From assembly GCA_021018995.1 (NCBI GenBank), contig CM037587.1:70823604-70887603 (forward strand): a stretch of 64,000 nucleotides of DNA, in the 5' to 3' direction. Shown piece by piece: positions 46,010-57,541 of this stretch. The notes beneath the pieces were generated by a model, which saw only the letters and a list, made by a program, of their open reading frames with translations, did no database searches and was not told where the DNA came from. The stretch is from Chloranthus sessilifolius. Taxonomy: Eukaryota; Streptophyta; Magnoliopsida; Chloranthales; Chloranthaceae. Position 1 is the stretch's first letter; every line of letters starts with the position of its first letter. The position numbers were made by a program, and so were the translations under genes.

Positions 46010-48167
46010 TGTTGGGATTCTGCCTTCCCTTCAAATAGGGCCTAAAATCATTCATAAAACTAGGCAGAACACACTCACACAGACCTGCAAGTAATCAGGG
46101 TCTCTTATAGTAAGTTTTAAAAAGATGGTAAGGGAATGTCCACAGGGAGGGAGGTTAGGTTAAAATTGTGATAAATCTCCAGATCTGTAAGAGATCTGGC
46201 ACCCTAACTAATGCTAAGTTAGCTAAAAGACAGGGGAGAGGTTTAAAAGGGGTTATCACTAAAGCTAAACCAAAATTAAACAAAAACTAACTTGGATCGA
46301 GTTTAGGAATCTAGATCTTATAGGGCGTAGGAGTTAAAAATAGAAAATGGAGAAGAGTAGCTTGGAGATTGGTCTCACTAAATTCAGATTAGGTTAATCA
46401 TGCCATAGAGGTTCAGGGCGCACATTTCCCTCAACTGGCTATAAGTACATCTGCAGGGTAGAAGACTCCACTCCAAATCACAGGATCTACTGGTCTTAAG
46501 GCTATAATCTGTCCACTTAAATGGTCACAGACCATCCTATAGACTTTATCTGATCTAGGGATTTACAACAGACAAATCCAATTAGAGCCTGAGCTTAGAC
46601 TAATCTTAAGGTTATGATCTGTCCACTTTAATGGTCACAGATCATCCTAGGGATCTCCTCCAAAGCAAAAGCATCAATAAAAACAATTAAAACCACTATA
46701 GATGCTGCAATTCCAAGGTCACAGACTTAAGGAATTACAGGAGTATCAGATCCAGGGAGATCAGATGGTATCCAAGAGTTCTACCAGTTAAGCGGGTGAG
46801 CTGATCAACAACTCCTCTACACAAATCCGATCGAGCACCAAATGAAACCAAAGGAACTTTATATCTAAATACAGCATTAAAAACAACATTTACATTGCAA
46901 ACAAACTCACACTACAATGGAAATGCTCTCAGATCTGTAGTCTGTGCGGCAGTGAACCCACAATAGCACTCTCAACCTTACCTAATTACAGATCTAAGCT
47001 CTCTCCTCGCTACTACAGGGGAATTAGCCAACCATTGTTGGGCTAAAGGAGAGAAAATGGAATTTCTCTGCAAGCTCTAATCTCTAGAATTTTGCTCAGA
47101 TCTCGATCTCCCCTAATTGCAATTGGGGGTCTCTATATATAGCTTTCGCCTCTATTTTTGTCGCCTAAACTCCTTTCTAGAAGGTCCTCAGAGTTTGTTA
47201 GGGTTCTGTTAGAGCACGTGGGTCACTCAAGGTTTCTTAGGGCATCTTCTGAAATCGTCGTGCCGGTCACCAAGTGCCTCGGGTTGCGTGCAACAGCTCA
47301 CCAAGTCATAGCGTGTGCATAGTTGAGTTTCTGAGAAGTTCTGCACACGATTTCGACAGGTTGGGGAAGCTTTTGATAGGTTATGGTAAAGCTTTTTAGA
47401 CCTTTCGCCAGGTTCTCCCATCCCTTCGATAAATTATGATAGGATGAGCTTTGAGGCTTTATCTTCACTCCACTTTATTTGGAGCATTCGACAAGTTGGA
47501 GGAGTAGCTCGATAGGTTGGGAGACCGTTTCTTCAGGTTGTAGCTTTGCATTCCATCACTTCGATAGGATGGCTCTCACTCCTTTGATAAGTACAATTCT
47601 AGCACCTCCATTTCGTTAGGTTCAGGTGGTGTTTCGATAGGTTCTAGAGACCTTTCGATAGGTTCAGGAACCCTTCAATCGGTTCCCTTTTCTCCTCAGG
47701 TAAATTTCGTCAGGATGAAATCTGTCTTTCTCTCAACTGTTCGATAGGTTCTTGGATCCTATCGAATTTCATAATCCTCGCGACTTCTTCTTCTTTCTGC
47801 CTTCACATCCTATCGAAACCTCGCCAATCTGCACCAATTCCTCTAATTTAACCCTCAGCTCCTATCGAAATCTTCAGATGTCCTCTCGATAGGATGTTTT
47901 TGGCCTGTCTACAATTCCTTCACCTTGTTCTGTTGCAGCCAAGCACTCTAAGGGTCCTGTGATGTGCTACCCTCTGGTGTGCTATTGCTGGGTCTGTCCT
48001 GTGCTGAGAGATGGCCACTTTGTGGGCATTCTTGAGTAGTTTTTTGCATTAGTATCATCTTTTATTGCTGTCTACAAAATATACTCGACAAATGCTTATT
48101 AGTGTGCTCACAGGTCTATCAATGTTCAGGTTAAAGGGTAAAAAGTGGCATTTTTCTCCACTTAACA
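46010..48167 (-). repeat. 5' LTR of B (right copy)
   Basis: Minus strand TGTTAAGTGGAG...CAGAATCCCAACA. U3 contains about 18 TTCGATAGGTT-type motifs (47345-47900). TATA box CTATATATAG (47133-47142). A G-box GCACGTGG at about 47215. Confidence 0.9.
46115..46118 (+). terminator. First TTTT downstream of the tRNA-like copy
   Basis: If Pol III started at the tRNA boxes, the first T4 on the plus strand would be here, giving a transcript of about 190 nt antisense to the end of LTR B. Hypothetical. Confidence 0.25.
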
Positions 48168-48172
48168 GTCGC

Positions 48173-49216
48173 ATACTTGAATGATGTTCTCGCTTACTTT
48201 ATCTCGTACATAGTCACATCTTAATTCTTGATACTCGTTTGTTTCATGTTGAGCCAAGTGACCCTGCTACCTTAGCCCAGGGGCTTGACCAGTCTTGTGT
48301 CAAGTGACCTTGCTAACATAGCTCAAGGGGTTGACTTCTTGAGTCAAGTGACCTTGTTAACCTAGCTCAGGGGTTTAATATCTCGGTCCAAGTGATCCCG
48401 CTAACTCGGAAGCTTGACAAGTGATCCCGCTAACTTGGGAGCTTAACTTTCTTGGTCCAAGTGATCCTGCTAACATGGGAGCTTGACTTTCTTGTTCTTG
48501 TTCTTGCACATGTCTTATTTCAACATGATTCCTTGAAATTATCTCCCATGATGCCTTGTCAATAAAATTTCTTGTACTTGGTCAGCATGAATATGTCAGC
48601 ATTGTCAGCATGATACAATAATTGCATGAATTAGTGCTTGTTTATGATATGCTGCTAGGATATATTGATGCTAGAATAGACATAATATAAGATGACATGT
48701 GCTTCATTTTATTTTGTATTTAGACATGAATTGATAAGCTCTCATATAAATTAGCATTTTAATTTTCCCTGCTGAGCTTTGATGATAGCTCATCCTACGA
48801 CTTTATGTCTTAGCTGCAGATATTGCTCAAGAGCCTGAGCACGAGGCTGTTCCTACCTGCCAGCCTAAGGAGGACGAGAAGGAAGGTTCTGCTAAGGACT
48901 TCTTTCCTTGAGAGGTTTGAGAGAGAGAGAGAGAGAGATTTGTTTTAAATATTAAACATGTATAAACAACAATGTGGTTTAAGATAGTTTATTACTTTAG
49001 GTATAGGTTTCTGTTTATATTCCTATTCAGTTTACTGCTTTAGATAAATGAATGAAAATCAGTTGTTGCCATATTTCTATATATCAGAGTTAATTCAATT
49101 AGCTTTCGCATATGTAACACTTTGTACACGATGCCCTTGTATGACAGGATCATGTTAGGTGATCCAACGGCGCGACCTTTCCCATTTACGAGAAAGGGAA
49201 AAGTCGGGCTGTCACA
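48173..49216 (+). repeat. 5' LTR of G, second part
   Basis: Continues from the B insertion to TGTCACA at 49216, followed by the primer site. Contains about six units of CAAGTGAYCCYGCTAAC with GGGGCTTGAC or GGGAGCTTGAC (48253-48490) and a GA microsatellite (48925-48945). The whole LTR without B is about 3,374 bp. Confidence 0.9.
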
Positions 49217-49218
49217 GG

Positions 49219-49232
49219 TGGTATCAGAGCCC
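49219..49232 (+). other. Primer binding site, initiator tRNA-Met (G)
   Basis: TGGTATCAGAGCCC two bases after the LTR end, the standard site of chromoviruses. Confidence 0.9.
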
Positions 49233-49528
49233 GACGTTATGTTTTTGGAGACTTAACTCTGGCACGGATATATGGCACGACGTTTGATGTTTGTTCAATA
49301 TTAAAGCCTAAGCTTTGAGTCTTCTAGAGACTCAAGGCTAGGCAGTAGGCTCTGGTTAGAGCATAGATTGTGGATCTTTACGACCACGTTTGATTAAAGT
49401 ACTCGGTCAATAGTGATTGACGTATGCCGGTAGGATCCAAGTTAGGATGTAGCTTTTGGCAAGTCATGGGCTCATGATGATCACAATCATTGTTAATTGG
49501 AACATTTGTTTCATGTTGAGAGATCAAT
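49233..49528 (+). other. Leader of G
   Basis: About 300 bp with no gene, of normal length for the clade. Confidence 0.5.
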
Positions 49529-49947
49529 ATGGCCAATCGCAAAAGAGCTAAGACCATACATGCTGGGAAGAATGATTATGAACAAACTAGGCAACTACTG
49601 GAGACAATGGTCAGAACAATGGCCCAGCAGAATGAGTTACTTACAACAATAGTACAGCCCACTGCACACACTTCTTTGCATACACTCGTTGAGTCATGCT
49701 CACGGTGCAGAACCCTACTATAACGGGAGCGTTCGGAGTTTCACAAACTTCACGCGCCTCTTCATCCATTCCGTTAGCATTCTGTGGAAAATGTTGGAAG
49801 GCAAATAAGATGGATGAATGTCGTAGAGCATCTGGGGCGTGTTTTCGTTGTGATATGATGGGACATTGGATTAAGGATTGCCCAGAGATGGTGGGAACGA
49901 CATCAAATATGGCACAAGATGCCCAAACTAGCAACGATATTATCTAA
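49529..49947 (+). pseudogene. gag of G with capsid deleted
   Basis: MANRKRAKTIHAG and the helix LLETMVRTMAQQNELLTTI form the gag N-terminus. After about 60 residues it jumps to the C-terminal part with a first cysteine cluster (CGKCWKANKMDEC) and an intact CCHC knuckle CFRCDMMGHWIKDC. The whole capsid region is missing, and a frame change separates the halves (about 49700). Confidence 0.75.
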
Positions 49948-50149
49948 GGTATGTGAATTATTTAGTTATAAATTATTTAAATTGTTTATGAGAAAGGTGC
50001 ATCAAGGTAAATACTTTATATATGTATGCATCTAGTATATTATTTTCTTTCCATCAGTTTAGAAATGATAAATTTATATTTTGTTAAGTAGACACAATTT
50101 AGCTAACACTAGTATATATATACATTAGATAATATATACCTTGAAATTG

Positions 50150-50500
50150 TATCCAGAGGATGCCTACTTATTATATGAGGTACATGTTTTGGTCGATCCT
50201 GGATCGGCACATTTCTTTGTTACACCAAATTTGCTGAAAAGTTGAAAAAGTTGGGAGCCACCTCAGATCCTCTCAACTTTATTGTGACTTGTCAATCTCG
50301 ACTAGACCGTTTGTCACTACTACTATGATATGTCGATCAATCATCGTCGTAATCCAAGATCACGATGACTATGAAGCAGTAGCTGAGTGATCTTACTCAA
50401 TTTACTCGATATGCAAGGATTCGACGTAATCCCTTACATGGATTAGCTATCCAATCATCCTGCGAGCATTGATTATAAAAGTCGATTGCCAATAGCCTGT
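50150..50500 (+). pseudogene. Protease remnant of G
   Basis: YEVHVLVDPGSAHFFVTP corresponds to the family's 'VLFDSGATHSFVS' active site with Asp kept. Broken frames then give the FDVIPYMDWLSNH end of the domain (the family has 'DVILGMDWL'). 49948-50149 has nothing recognisable. Confidence 0.65.
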
Positions 50501-50965
50501 GAATTTCCTAATATCTTCCCTGCTGAGTAGCCAGGATTTTTGCCTGGCAGGGAAGTGGAATTCGCTAGTGATTTAGCCCCGAGCACCGAGGAGGTATCAA
50601 AGGCACCTTATCAAATGACATCAGCGGAGTTGAAAGAACTCAAGGAGCAGTTGCAAGAGCTTATTGGCAAAGGGTTTATCTGACCGAGTGTGTCTCGTGG
50701 GGCGCACCGGTATTGTTCGTAAAGAAGAAAGATGGGTCAATGCGTCTTTGCATTGATTATCATCAATTAAATAAAATGCCAATTGAGAATTGTTATCCAC
50801 TCCCCAGAATCAACGATCTCTATGATCAGTTACAAGGAGCATGATGGTTCTCGAAGATTGACTTATGATCGAGTTATCACCAGATGAAGGTGAAAGCTGA
50901 AGATATTTCGAAAACAGACAACTCTTCGGACATGATATGGTCACTACGAGTTTCTTGTCATAAGT
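50500..50965 (+). pseudogene. Reverse transcriptase N-terminal half of G
   Basis: [50 protein letters not shown] and [18 protein letters not shown] are RT fingers and first palm motifs. Stops include TGA near 50682 and 50843 and TGA near 50866. It ends after GHYEFLV; the active-site block, RNase H and most of integrase are deleted. Confidence 0.8.
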
Positions 50966-51074
50966 TAGCCTATGTCATTCATCCTGGTAGCACGAAGATG
51001 TTTTAGTGGACTGGCTTGAAGCATCGAAATTGGCCGACATCTATCTAAGAGATTAAATCAGAGATCCAACCCAT
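50966..51074 (+). pseudogene. Integrase fragment of G
   Basis: AYVIHPGSTKMF corresponds to the family's 'YAVHPGSTKMY' just before the zinc-domain end. Broken immediately after by stops. Confidence 0.6.
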
Positions 51075-51332
51075 GTGTTAGATTATCAGCCATTGGATAT
51101 TCAGGAAGATTTACCAGTGACTGAAGAGCCAGCTCAGATATTACAGATATTGGATCACAGAGACCAAATCTTAAAAATAAAATGTATTCCACTCGTATTG
51201 GTCCAATGGAAAAATCACAGTTCTCATGAGGCTACCTGGGAACGCAAAGCTGATATTCGCGCTCAGTATCCCCACTTATTCACCCAAGGCAAGCCATGTA
51301 TAGGATTTGTTCGAATACATAAATGTATATGA
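51075..51332 (+). pseudogene. Chromodomain at the end of pol of G
   Basis: An 85-codon open frame has ILDHRDQILKIKCIPLVLVQ followed by WKNHSSHEATWERKAD and QYPHLF. This is the group II chromodomain of Tekay-type elements (pattern I-P-L-V-x-V-x-W-x-N-H...E-A-T-W-E). In the family it directs integration to heterochromatin. The frame starts inside the integrase tail (residues 1-25). Confidence 0.8.
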
Positions 51333-51767
51333 TATCAAGATATTTATCTACATCGATAGTATCGATATATAAAGTAAATGTTTAAATTTAAAGAATTTGA
51401 TGGAAATTAAGTTGTAACATCATCTATGATCTCCTCCTATATATATAGATGACATTGATTGAACTGAATACAGTTAAACTATGTCCAACCCTAAGCTTAC
51501 ATGGTGAGTATACAACTCACTTGTATATCAGTTTTGTGATATCATTTTTATTATACTGTGTTTATTTTCTATTTATCGATATGTACATTGCTTCTACATG
51601 TGACACACATATCTTGATTATTATTTCCATTGATTTTCCTGATTATTGGTTTTATGCACCATTGTCAAACCATAGTATATTGCTTCTTGAGTAGTGATTT
51701 TAATTATATCCACCATGACCTAAATTCACGTCCCATCTTCGTTTATTTTCGAGGATGAAAATCCCTT
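51333..51767 (+). other. 3' untranslated region of G
   Basis: No gene. AT-rich; one palindromic stretch CATCGATAGTATCGATA near 51352. Confidence 0.5.
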
Positions 51768-51780
51768 AAGTAGGGGAGAA
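51768..51780 (+). other. Polypurine tract of G
   Basis: AAGTAGGGGAGAA directly before TGTAACAG, preceded by GAGGATGAAAATCCC. Confidence 0.8.
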
Positions 51781-54247
51781 TGTAACAGATGCCCTATTTT
51801 AAACCCACACCAGTTGATATGGACATGAGTCCGGTCAAGCGTGTGCCTAAACCGTGACACAAAGGACATAAGCCCATAGTAGCTCAGTAAATGTTGGTTG
51901 TAAACCTCGGTCCTCAATACACTAACATAATGTATTTAGTACACACTTAATCCTGAGACCATACCATCAAGTAATTGTGTATAAGAATTACTCTAGATCT
52001 CATTTAAACAAAAGTATATGCCAGCCCATACACTTACACATTGTAAACCGCTTTACACTTGAAATAATACCCTACCTATATATATATATACTTGCTTTAC
52101 ATTAAAGATACACCCAGCTGAACATTTTCAAACTTTTGTAAAAACTTTACACTACAGCCCAGCCCCACTCTACACACTTAATCCAAATATATAAGACTTA
52201 GAGAAAAGCTAAGCCTCTTTTGGCTTTTCTGTGTATACCACATGAGGATTGGCCTTGGTTTACATCAGATGTAAACCCACATGAATGTATAAGCTATTTT
52301 CAAATTCACTTGACTACATGATTGTGTGAGTCATGAAGCACTCCCATAAACGCAAGGCAGCTAATCCATTATAAAAATGCAATAGAGTTTGCTTCATCTG
52401 CCTGTTTCCATTCCTGATACATGAAATCACAACAAGTTAGACTAAAGCCAGTTAAGTCAATCTCGGTCAATTGCAGAGCTACACCACCTTCAAACCTTAG
52501 ATACCTTAGATCACAAAGTGACCTGATGATAGGGTCACGTAAGTTCAATCCGCATTCTTCGAGCTCGACGAACTCGCTATCAAGTTGGCATCATCGTAAC
52601 CTCGTGTCCACATTAAGGTATGTCGTAAACAAATAGAATAGGGTAGGTCAGTAGTTGATTTAGATAAATTATACATCTATGGTGTCGATTCATTAAGACC
52701 GAATCCGCAACATGAATCACAGTTTGAAATGGATTCGAAACCCATATGGCTCATAAAAACTATACCAAAATTTTTGCACAAAAATGAATAAAAAATCTAA
52801 TTTTTGTGCAATATATATGTAAAATATATGACAAGTTGTCGCGGCAACATGCTCAGCTACAAAGCTTGTCGCGGCAACCCTGCATCTGAAGAACTTGGTG
52901 ACACCTCTGTCAGGGGTTTGGGTTGGGTTGACTTGTTGAGTTTGACTATGAAACTTGGGATCATAAATGGTCCATTATTGGGGTCTATGTTGACCAAATA
53001 AACAATTAAAAATACTAAAACTATGAATGACATTCTTAGGTGCCACTTGGTGCACATGATGCATTTGCTTGAAGACGAGCGTGCATGGGAAACTAGTCAC
53101 ACGTAAACCTGGTGTAAGGTAGGGAAATTACCTTCCTAATTTATGTAGTATTTTTTTATTCTCGTCTAGTTAAGCAAGTTATTGACATGAGCATATGTAG
53201 ACCTATACGCATATCAGTTTTGGCATGAATGATGATAGAGACGTTACGTGGAGTTCAGTTCAGTTTCAATTAGGTATGAATATGCTAGTACCAAAAAATA
53301 TGATAGTTCTGCATTATTAAGTCAAGATGATAAATATCAGTTTTGAGATGTGTGTCCAAATGTGATATCTGATTTTGTATCGAAATGCCCGTTTTGAAGG
53401 CATATATAGTAGTAGAACCATGCTATGTCAATTTTGAATATGCTAGCTTTGATAGTTCAGCTTCAAGAGTTTAGCTGTGATTAGACAATTTTGAAAGTTC
53501 AGCTTTGATAATTTGCTAGCTCAGTGTTGCTGAATAAATAGTATGACCATGCTATGGTAGTTTTAGTTATGTTCGTTTGATAGTTTGGCTGCAAAGTTCA
53601 GATTTGATAAGTGCAGTTTTGATAAAGTATTAGCTCAGTTTTGCGGAATAAATGGATATGAACATGCTATGTCATTGTTGAGTATGCTAGTTCAGTTATG
53701 TTGGGCAAGCTTGGATATGATTTTAAGTTATTGCATGATGTCGCATACTTGAATGATGTTCTCTCATACTTGATCTCGTACATGGTCACGTCTTGATTCT
53801 TGATACTCGTTTGTTTCATGTTGAGCCAAGTGACCCTGCTACCTTAGCCCAGGGGCTTGATCAATCTCGTGTCAAGGGCATGACTTCTTGAGTCAAGTGA
53901 CCCTGTTAACCTAGCTCAGGGGCTTAATATCTCGATCCAGGTGATCCCGCTAACTCGAGAGCTGAACTTTCTCGATCCAAGTGATCTCGCTAACTCGGGA
54001 GCTTGACAAGTGATCCCGCTAACTCGGGAGCTTGACTTTCTTGTTCTTGTTCTTGTACATGTCTTGTTTCAGCATGATTCCTTGAAATTATCTCACATGA
54101 TGCCTTGTCAATAAAATTTCTCGTACTTGGTCAGCATGAAAATGTCAGCATTGTCAGCATGATATAATAATTGCATGAATTAGTGCTTGTTTATGATATA
54201 CTGCTAGGATATATTGATGCTAGAATAGACATAATATAAGATGACAT
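51781..54247 (+). repeat. 3' LTR of G, truncated
   Basis: First 2,467 positions, ending at AAGATGACAT. About 96% identical by eye to the 5' copy in the first 200 bp. It lacks about 320 bp present in the 5' LTR (between 39448 and 39768), so it retains only two of the palindromes (52833-52880). Confidence 0.9.
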
Positions 54248-55469
54248 CCATAATTTGAATCGGTACGGCAGGATATCTGTAATTTGAACCGGTGCGGTGG
54301 GATATCCGTAATTTAAACTAGTACGGCAGTTTATTTGTAATTTGTTATTGGTATCGTGTTTTAAATTCCGAATATTGAATCTGAAACTTCAAACTCACTA
54401 TGTAAGCTATGTAAGAATGTGTAAGACCGACACGACGGGATATCCGTGAATCGAACTGGCACGGTGGGATATTCGTGAATCGACTATATAAGCTATGTAA
54501 GAATGTGTAAGACATGTAAGTGAATGTAAGTGAACTCAGTAAATCAAAGATAAGACACGTAAGTGAATATAAATGAACTCAGTAAATCAAAGATAAGACA
54601 CATAAGTGAAAGTAAGTGAACTCAGTAAATCAAAGATAAGACATGTAACTGAATCGAATTTAGTAAATTGCATTCCGTTTTGATATGAATAAGACACCCT
54701 ATTTTGATGCGAAGTTTTCTTTAGTGAGAAAAGACTTTGATATTAGCTTCAGTTTTGTAATGATTTTCGCTTCAGTATGAAAAGGTATTCTATTTTGATA
54801 CGAAATTACCCTTGATACGAAAATGATTAGAAATTTTGTTTGATATTCAATGTCTTGGAAATTCAATATTGATAAGAAAATTCCATTGAAATCGGTTTCG
54901 GTTTTGATAAGAAAATGCCTTGGGATTTAGTTTCTATTTTGAGTACGAAAATATCATTAGTTTTAATATGAAAATGTTTTAATCTTTGTCTTTGAATCTA
55001 TGCAGGACTGATGAGATGTATATTGGTATCAGTTTTCTCCACTGAGCTTAGACTGTTAGCACATCCCGACTATACGTCACATGTATAACACTTATCTGAA
55101 GACCAAACTTGAGGATTGAGGACTTGAGGATTTGTAAGATTTTCGAGATCATAGATTTAGTACATTATGGATTTTGGTAAGTACGGGATTGCTACGTTCG
55201 TGCTATTATACATATATAGTACACCGCTATTAGGTGATGGTTGGCGATCACCGGTGGTTTATTTTAGTTTACTGTTCATGTTAGATATTAGAACTTGATA
55301 TTTTAATTATGCCATATATATTATCTGCTTTGATTTCCGCATGTGTGTGGATGTACCAAGTATTCTATTTTCAGATTGTGATCTACGATTTGGCAGTTCG
55401 ATTTTTCTTAATATCTGTGATGTGTTTTGAGAAAAAAAAATTTTATGTCGAGAAAATCAGGCTATCATA
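54248..55469 (+). repeat. 5' LTR of H, 3' portion only
   Basis: Aligns with about 59600-60857: TTGAAYYGGTRCGGYGGGATATCCGTAA-type units, AACTCAGTAAATCAAAGATAAG units (54535-54650), and the end CAGGCTATCATA (the 3' LTR has CAGGCTGTCACA). Confidence 0.85.
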
Positions 55470-55471
55470 GT

Positions 55472-55483
55472 TGGAATCAGAGC
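55472..55483 (+). other. Primer binding site, tRNA-Met (H), degenerate
   Basis: TGGAATCAGAGC instead of TGGTATCAGAGC, two bases after the LTR end. Confidence 0.7.
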
Positions 55484-55730
55484 TATGGCAGTTGATTCTA
55501 TCAGGACATTGGAGACCCAACTGTGACTCTATCATAGTTGGTATTAGAGCTTAGGCTTTAGGTCTTATGAGAGACTAAGAGCCCTAGCTATAGGTACTAG
55601 AAAATGGTTGTAGGTCCAGAGATGTGATATTAGATTTTGTGAGAGTATAGGTTGTGAGATTCTAAGAGTTTTGTTCGAGTATAGTAACCGGTTGTTAATT
55701 GAAACTTTTGTTTTATTGTAACAGATTATT

Positions 55731-56815
55731 ATGTCTGGTAGAGGTAGACGACCGATAGGTGGTCGAGGTGGTAGAGGATTCATGACGAAATTGAGTGCTA
55801 CCCCAGTAAGGGGAGAGGGTGGAAGATAAGAAAGAATGGCGCATGCCATAGAAGTCGTGGCTAACGCTATGGCTCAACAGCCAGAGTTGTTGGTAGCAAA
55901 TAATATAATTAATCATCAGCAGCTACCTCCACCATCAGCATTTGTAGAATTTAGGAGGATGAGACATCCTAGTTTTTACGGTCAAACTGATCTGCTTGAA
56001 GCGGAGAAATGGCTGAACCAGATCGAAAAGCTTCTTCAGCAATTGTCGTGTACTGAGGAAGAGAAAGTAAGTTGGGCTTCTTTTCAGCTAGAAGGAGAAG
56101 CCGACCCTTGGTGGAAGGCAGTATCAAGGATTAGAGAGTAGGATAACCCTGGTGGGTTGTGGACTTGGGAAGAATTCGTCGAAGAGTTCAACAAGGAATA
56201 CTTTCCCAGGCAAGTGAGAAGTCAGTTGGCGGTAAAATTTATAAATTTGGAACAAGGTGGAATGTCCGTAAGAGAGTATGGGACAAAGTTTACAAGATTG
56301 TCAAGGTTTTCTCTAGAATATATGGCCACATATCTGATGAAGGCTAATAAATTTGAATGCAACTTAAGGTCGAACATACGAATAGAATTTCAGTGTTAGA
56401 ATTGGAAATGTATGGAGCTATGATGGGTAAGGCTCTGGTTCCCAGAAAAGATATTGAGGAAATGTATAAGAGAAGGGACCACCAGAGTAAACGCAGAGCA
56501 AGTCAAATGCAGTCATATGCCCATGAGCAGGCAACCGAGATACCAAGACTCTTGATGCCAGCACCTAAACTGCCTGCTCAGACTATCCACTCGCGTCCAC
56601 CCACGTCAATGCCTGCTAGGTCTTTTCGTCCTCTGAACCCTACAATGATGCTCCAGTCAAGGGTGCAACCGACTTTACACATCGCTTCAGCCGCCCCAAT
56701 TGAGTCATGTTCAAGATGCGGGAAGTAACATAAGACGGAAGAGTGCAGGTGGGTGAAGGGTGCATGCTTCAAGTGTGGCCGATAAGGACATTTGATAAAG
56801 GATTGTCTTGCAGCT
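55731..56815 (+). pseudogene. gag of H
   Basis: ATG at 55731 (MSGRGRRPIGGRGGRGF). After a TAA near 55827 the frame continues with MAHAIEVVANAMAQQPELL, then the capsid signature HPSFYGQTDLLEAEKWLNQI and WASFQLEGEADPWWKAV. After a TAG at 56139 come EEFNKEYFPRQVRSQL and GMSVREYGTKFTRLSRF. A frameshift near 56370 leads to the basic/P-rich region and a zinc knuckle CFKCGR-stop-GHLIKDC (56765-56806) with a TAA inside. All main gag parts are present but broken. 55484-55730 is leader. Confidence 0.8.
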
Positions 56816-57379
56816 TAGAAAGTACTAACGACAATTTAAGGTCATTACATTGTTGATTAATGGTCAAGATATGTACCTTATTGTTAAATTGTGGTAATTA
56901 AGTATCCTTTCATGACTAACTGCGTGGTAATGAACTAAACTTTTGATGAGTGATAATGTGAATTTTTATAGTGACAAATAACTTAACTTTTCATGATAGT
57001 TATCAGAACCCTAAAGTTATTTTGAATGTCTACTTATGAATATTTAGTTATGGATATGTTTTATCGATTCGTTGGGAATATTCTGATTGTTGCAAGTGCG
57101 TATATTCTGTTACAGTGAGTAACAGGGATTATGATTGGTTCTAGAAGTAACTTGTTATGCACTGTTGTGGGCATGTTCACATATTCGGGAATGCATGCCA
57201 TGTTTTGATTATTCAGTTCTGAACGCATTCTCATTTTTGTGGATATGTTTATTACCACATACATACATGCTTATTACCACATACATCCTAGATTTAGAAT
57301 TAAGATCAATTTGACGAGTGAACTTGTTTCTTTCGACTCAAATGTTTCCAAGTGCATTTTTGAGGATGAAAATTTTCTT
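56816..57379 (+). other. Non-coding internal region of H
   Basis: No protease, RT or other pol piece is visible between the zinc knuckle and the polypurine tract. AT-rich. Confidence 0.6.
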
Positions 57380-57541
57380 AAGGAGGGGAGAATGTAATAA
57401 CCCTAATTATTTTCGTTGACATTGAGTCATTGACTCTTGAGGAGAATATCACTATGTCTATTCGGACCTGTGAGATATCCATGCCTTTTTGAAGTAGGCA
57501 CATCAATTTTTGAGGACGAAAATTCTTTAAGGTGGGAAGAA
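57353..57541 (+). repeat. Duplicated 3' end module: two polypurine tracts and LTR starts
   Basis: TTTTGAGGATGAAAATTTTC, TTAAGGAGGGGAGAA and TGTAATAACCC (57393) are followed 149 bp later by TTTTTGAGGACGAAAATTC, TTTAAGGTGGGAAGAA and TATAACATCC (57542). The first LTR start is followed by only about 110 bp before the second tract. Confidence 0.75.

Larger units (their letters stand above)
40713..48167 (-). mobile_element. Athila-related non-autonomous element B with full tRNA-Asp at the primer site
   Basis: 7,455 bp, both LTRs about 2.16 kb, TGTTGGG...AACA ends, and a perfect 5-bp target duplication GTCGC (40708-40712 and 48168-48172). It interrupts LTR G; the uninterrupted version of the site is at about 53740 in the other LTR. 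On the minus strand the order is LTR, AGTTTT, primer site extended to a whole tRNA-Asp, a leader with palindromes, one short ORF, and a 3' region homologous to the 3' UTR of A. gag and pol are missing, so it is a large non-autonomous derivative of an A-like element. Confidence 0.9.
38383..54247 (+). mobile_element. Tekay/Del-like chromovirus G, with B nested in its 5' LTR
   Basis: LTRs of about 3.4 kb beginning TATAACAG / TGTAACAG, a tRNA-Met primer site (TGGTATCAGAGCCC), pieces of gag, protease, RT and integrase, and a chromodomain at the end of pol. These are the traits of the Tekay/Del clade. The internal region is only 2.6 kb because of several large deletions. The 3' LTR stops at 54247, where element H sequence starts. 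Inserted into F. Confidence 0.85.
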
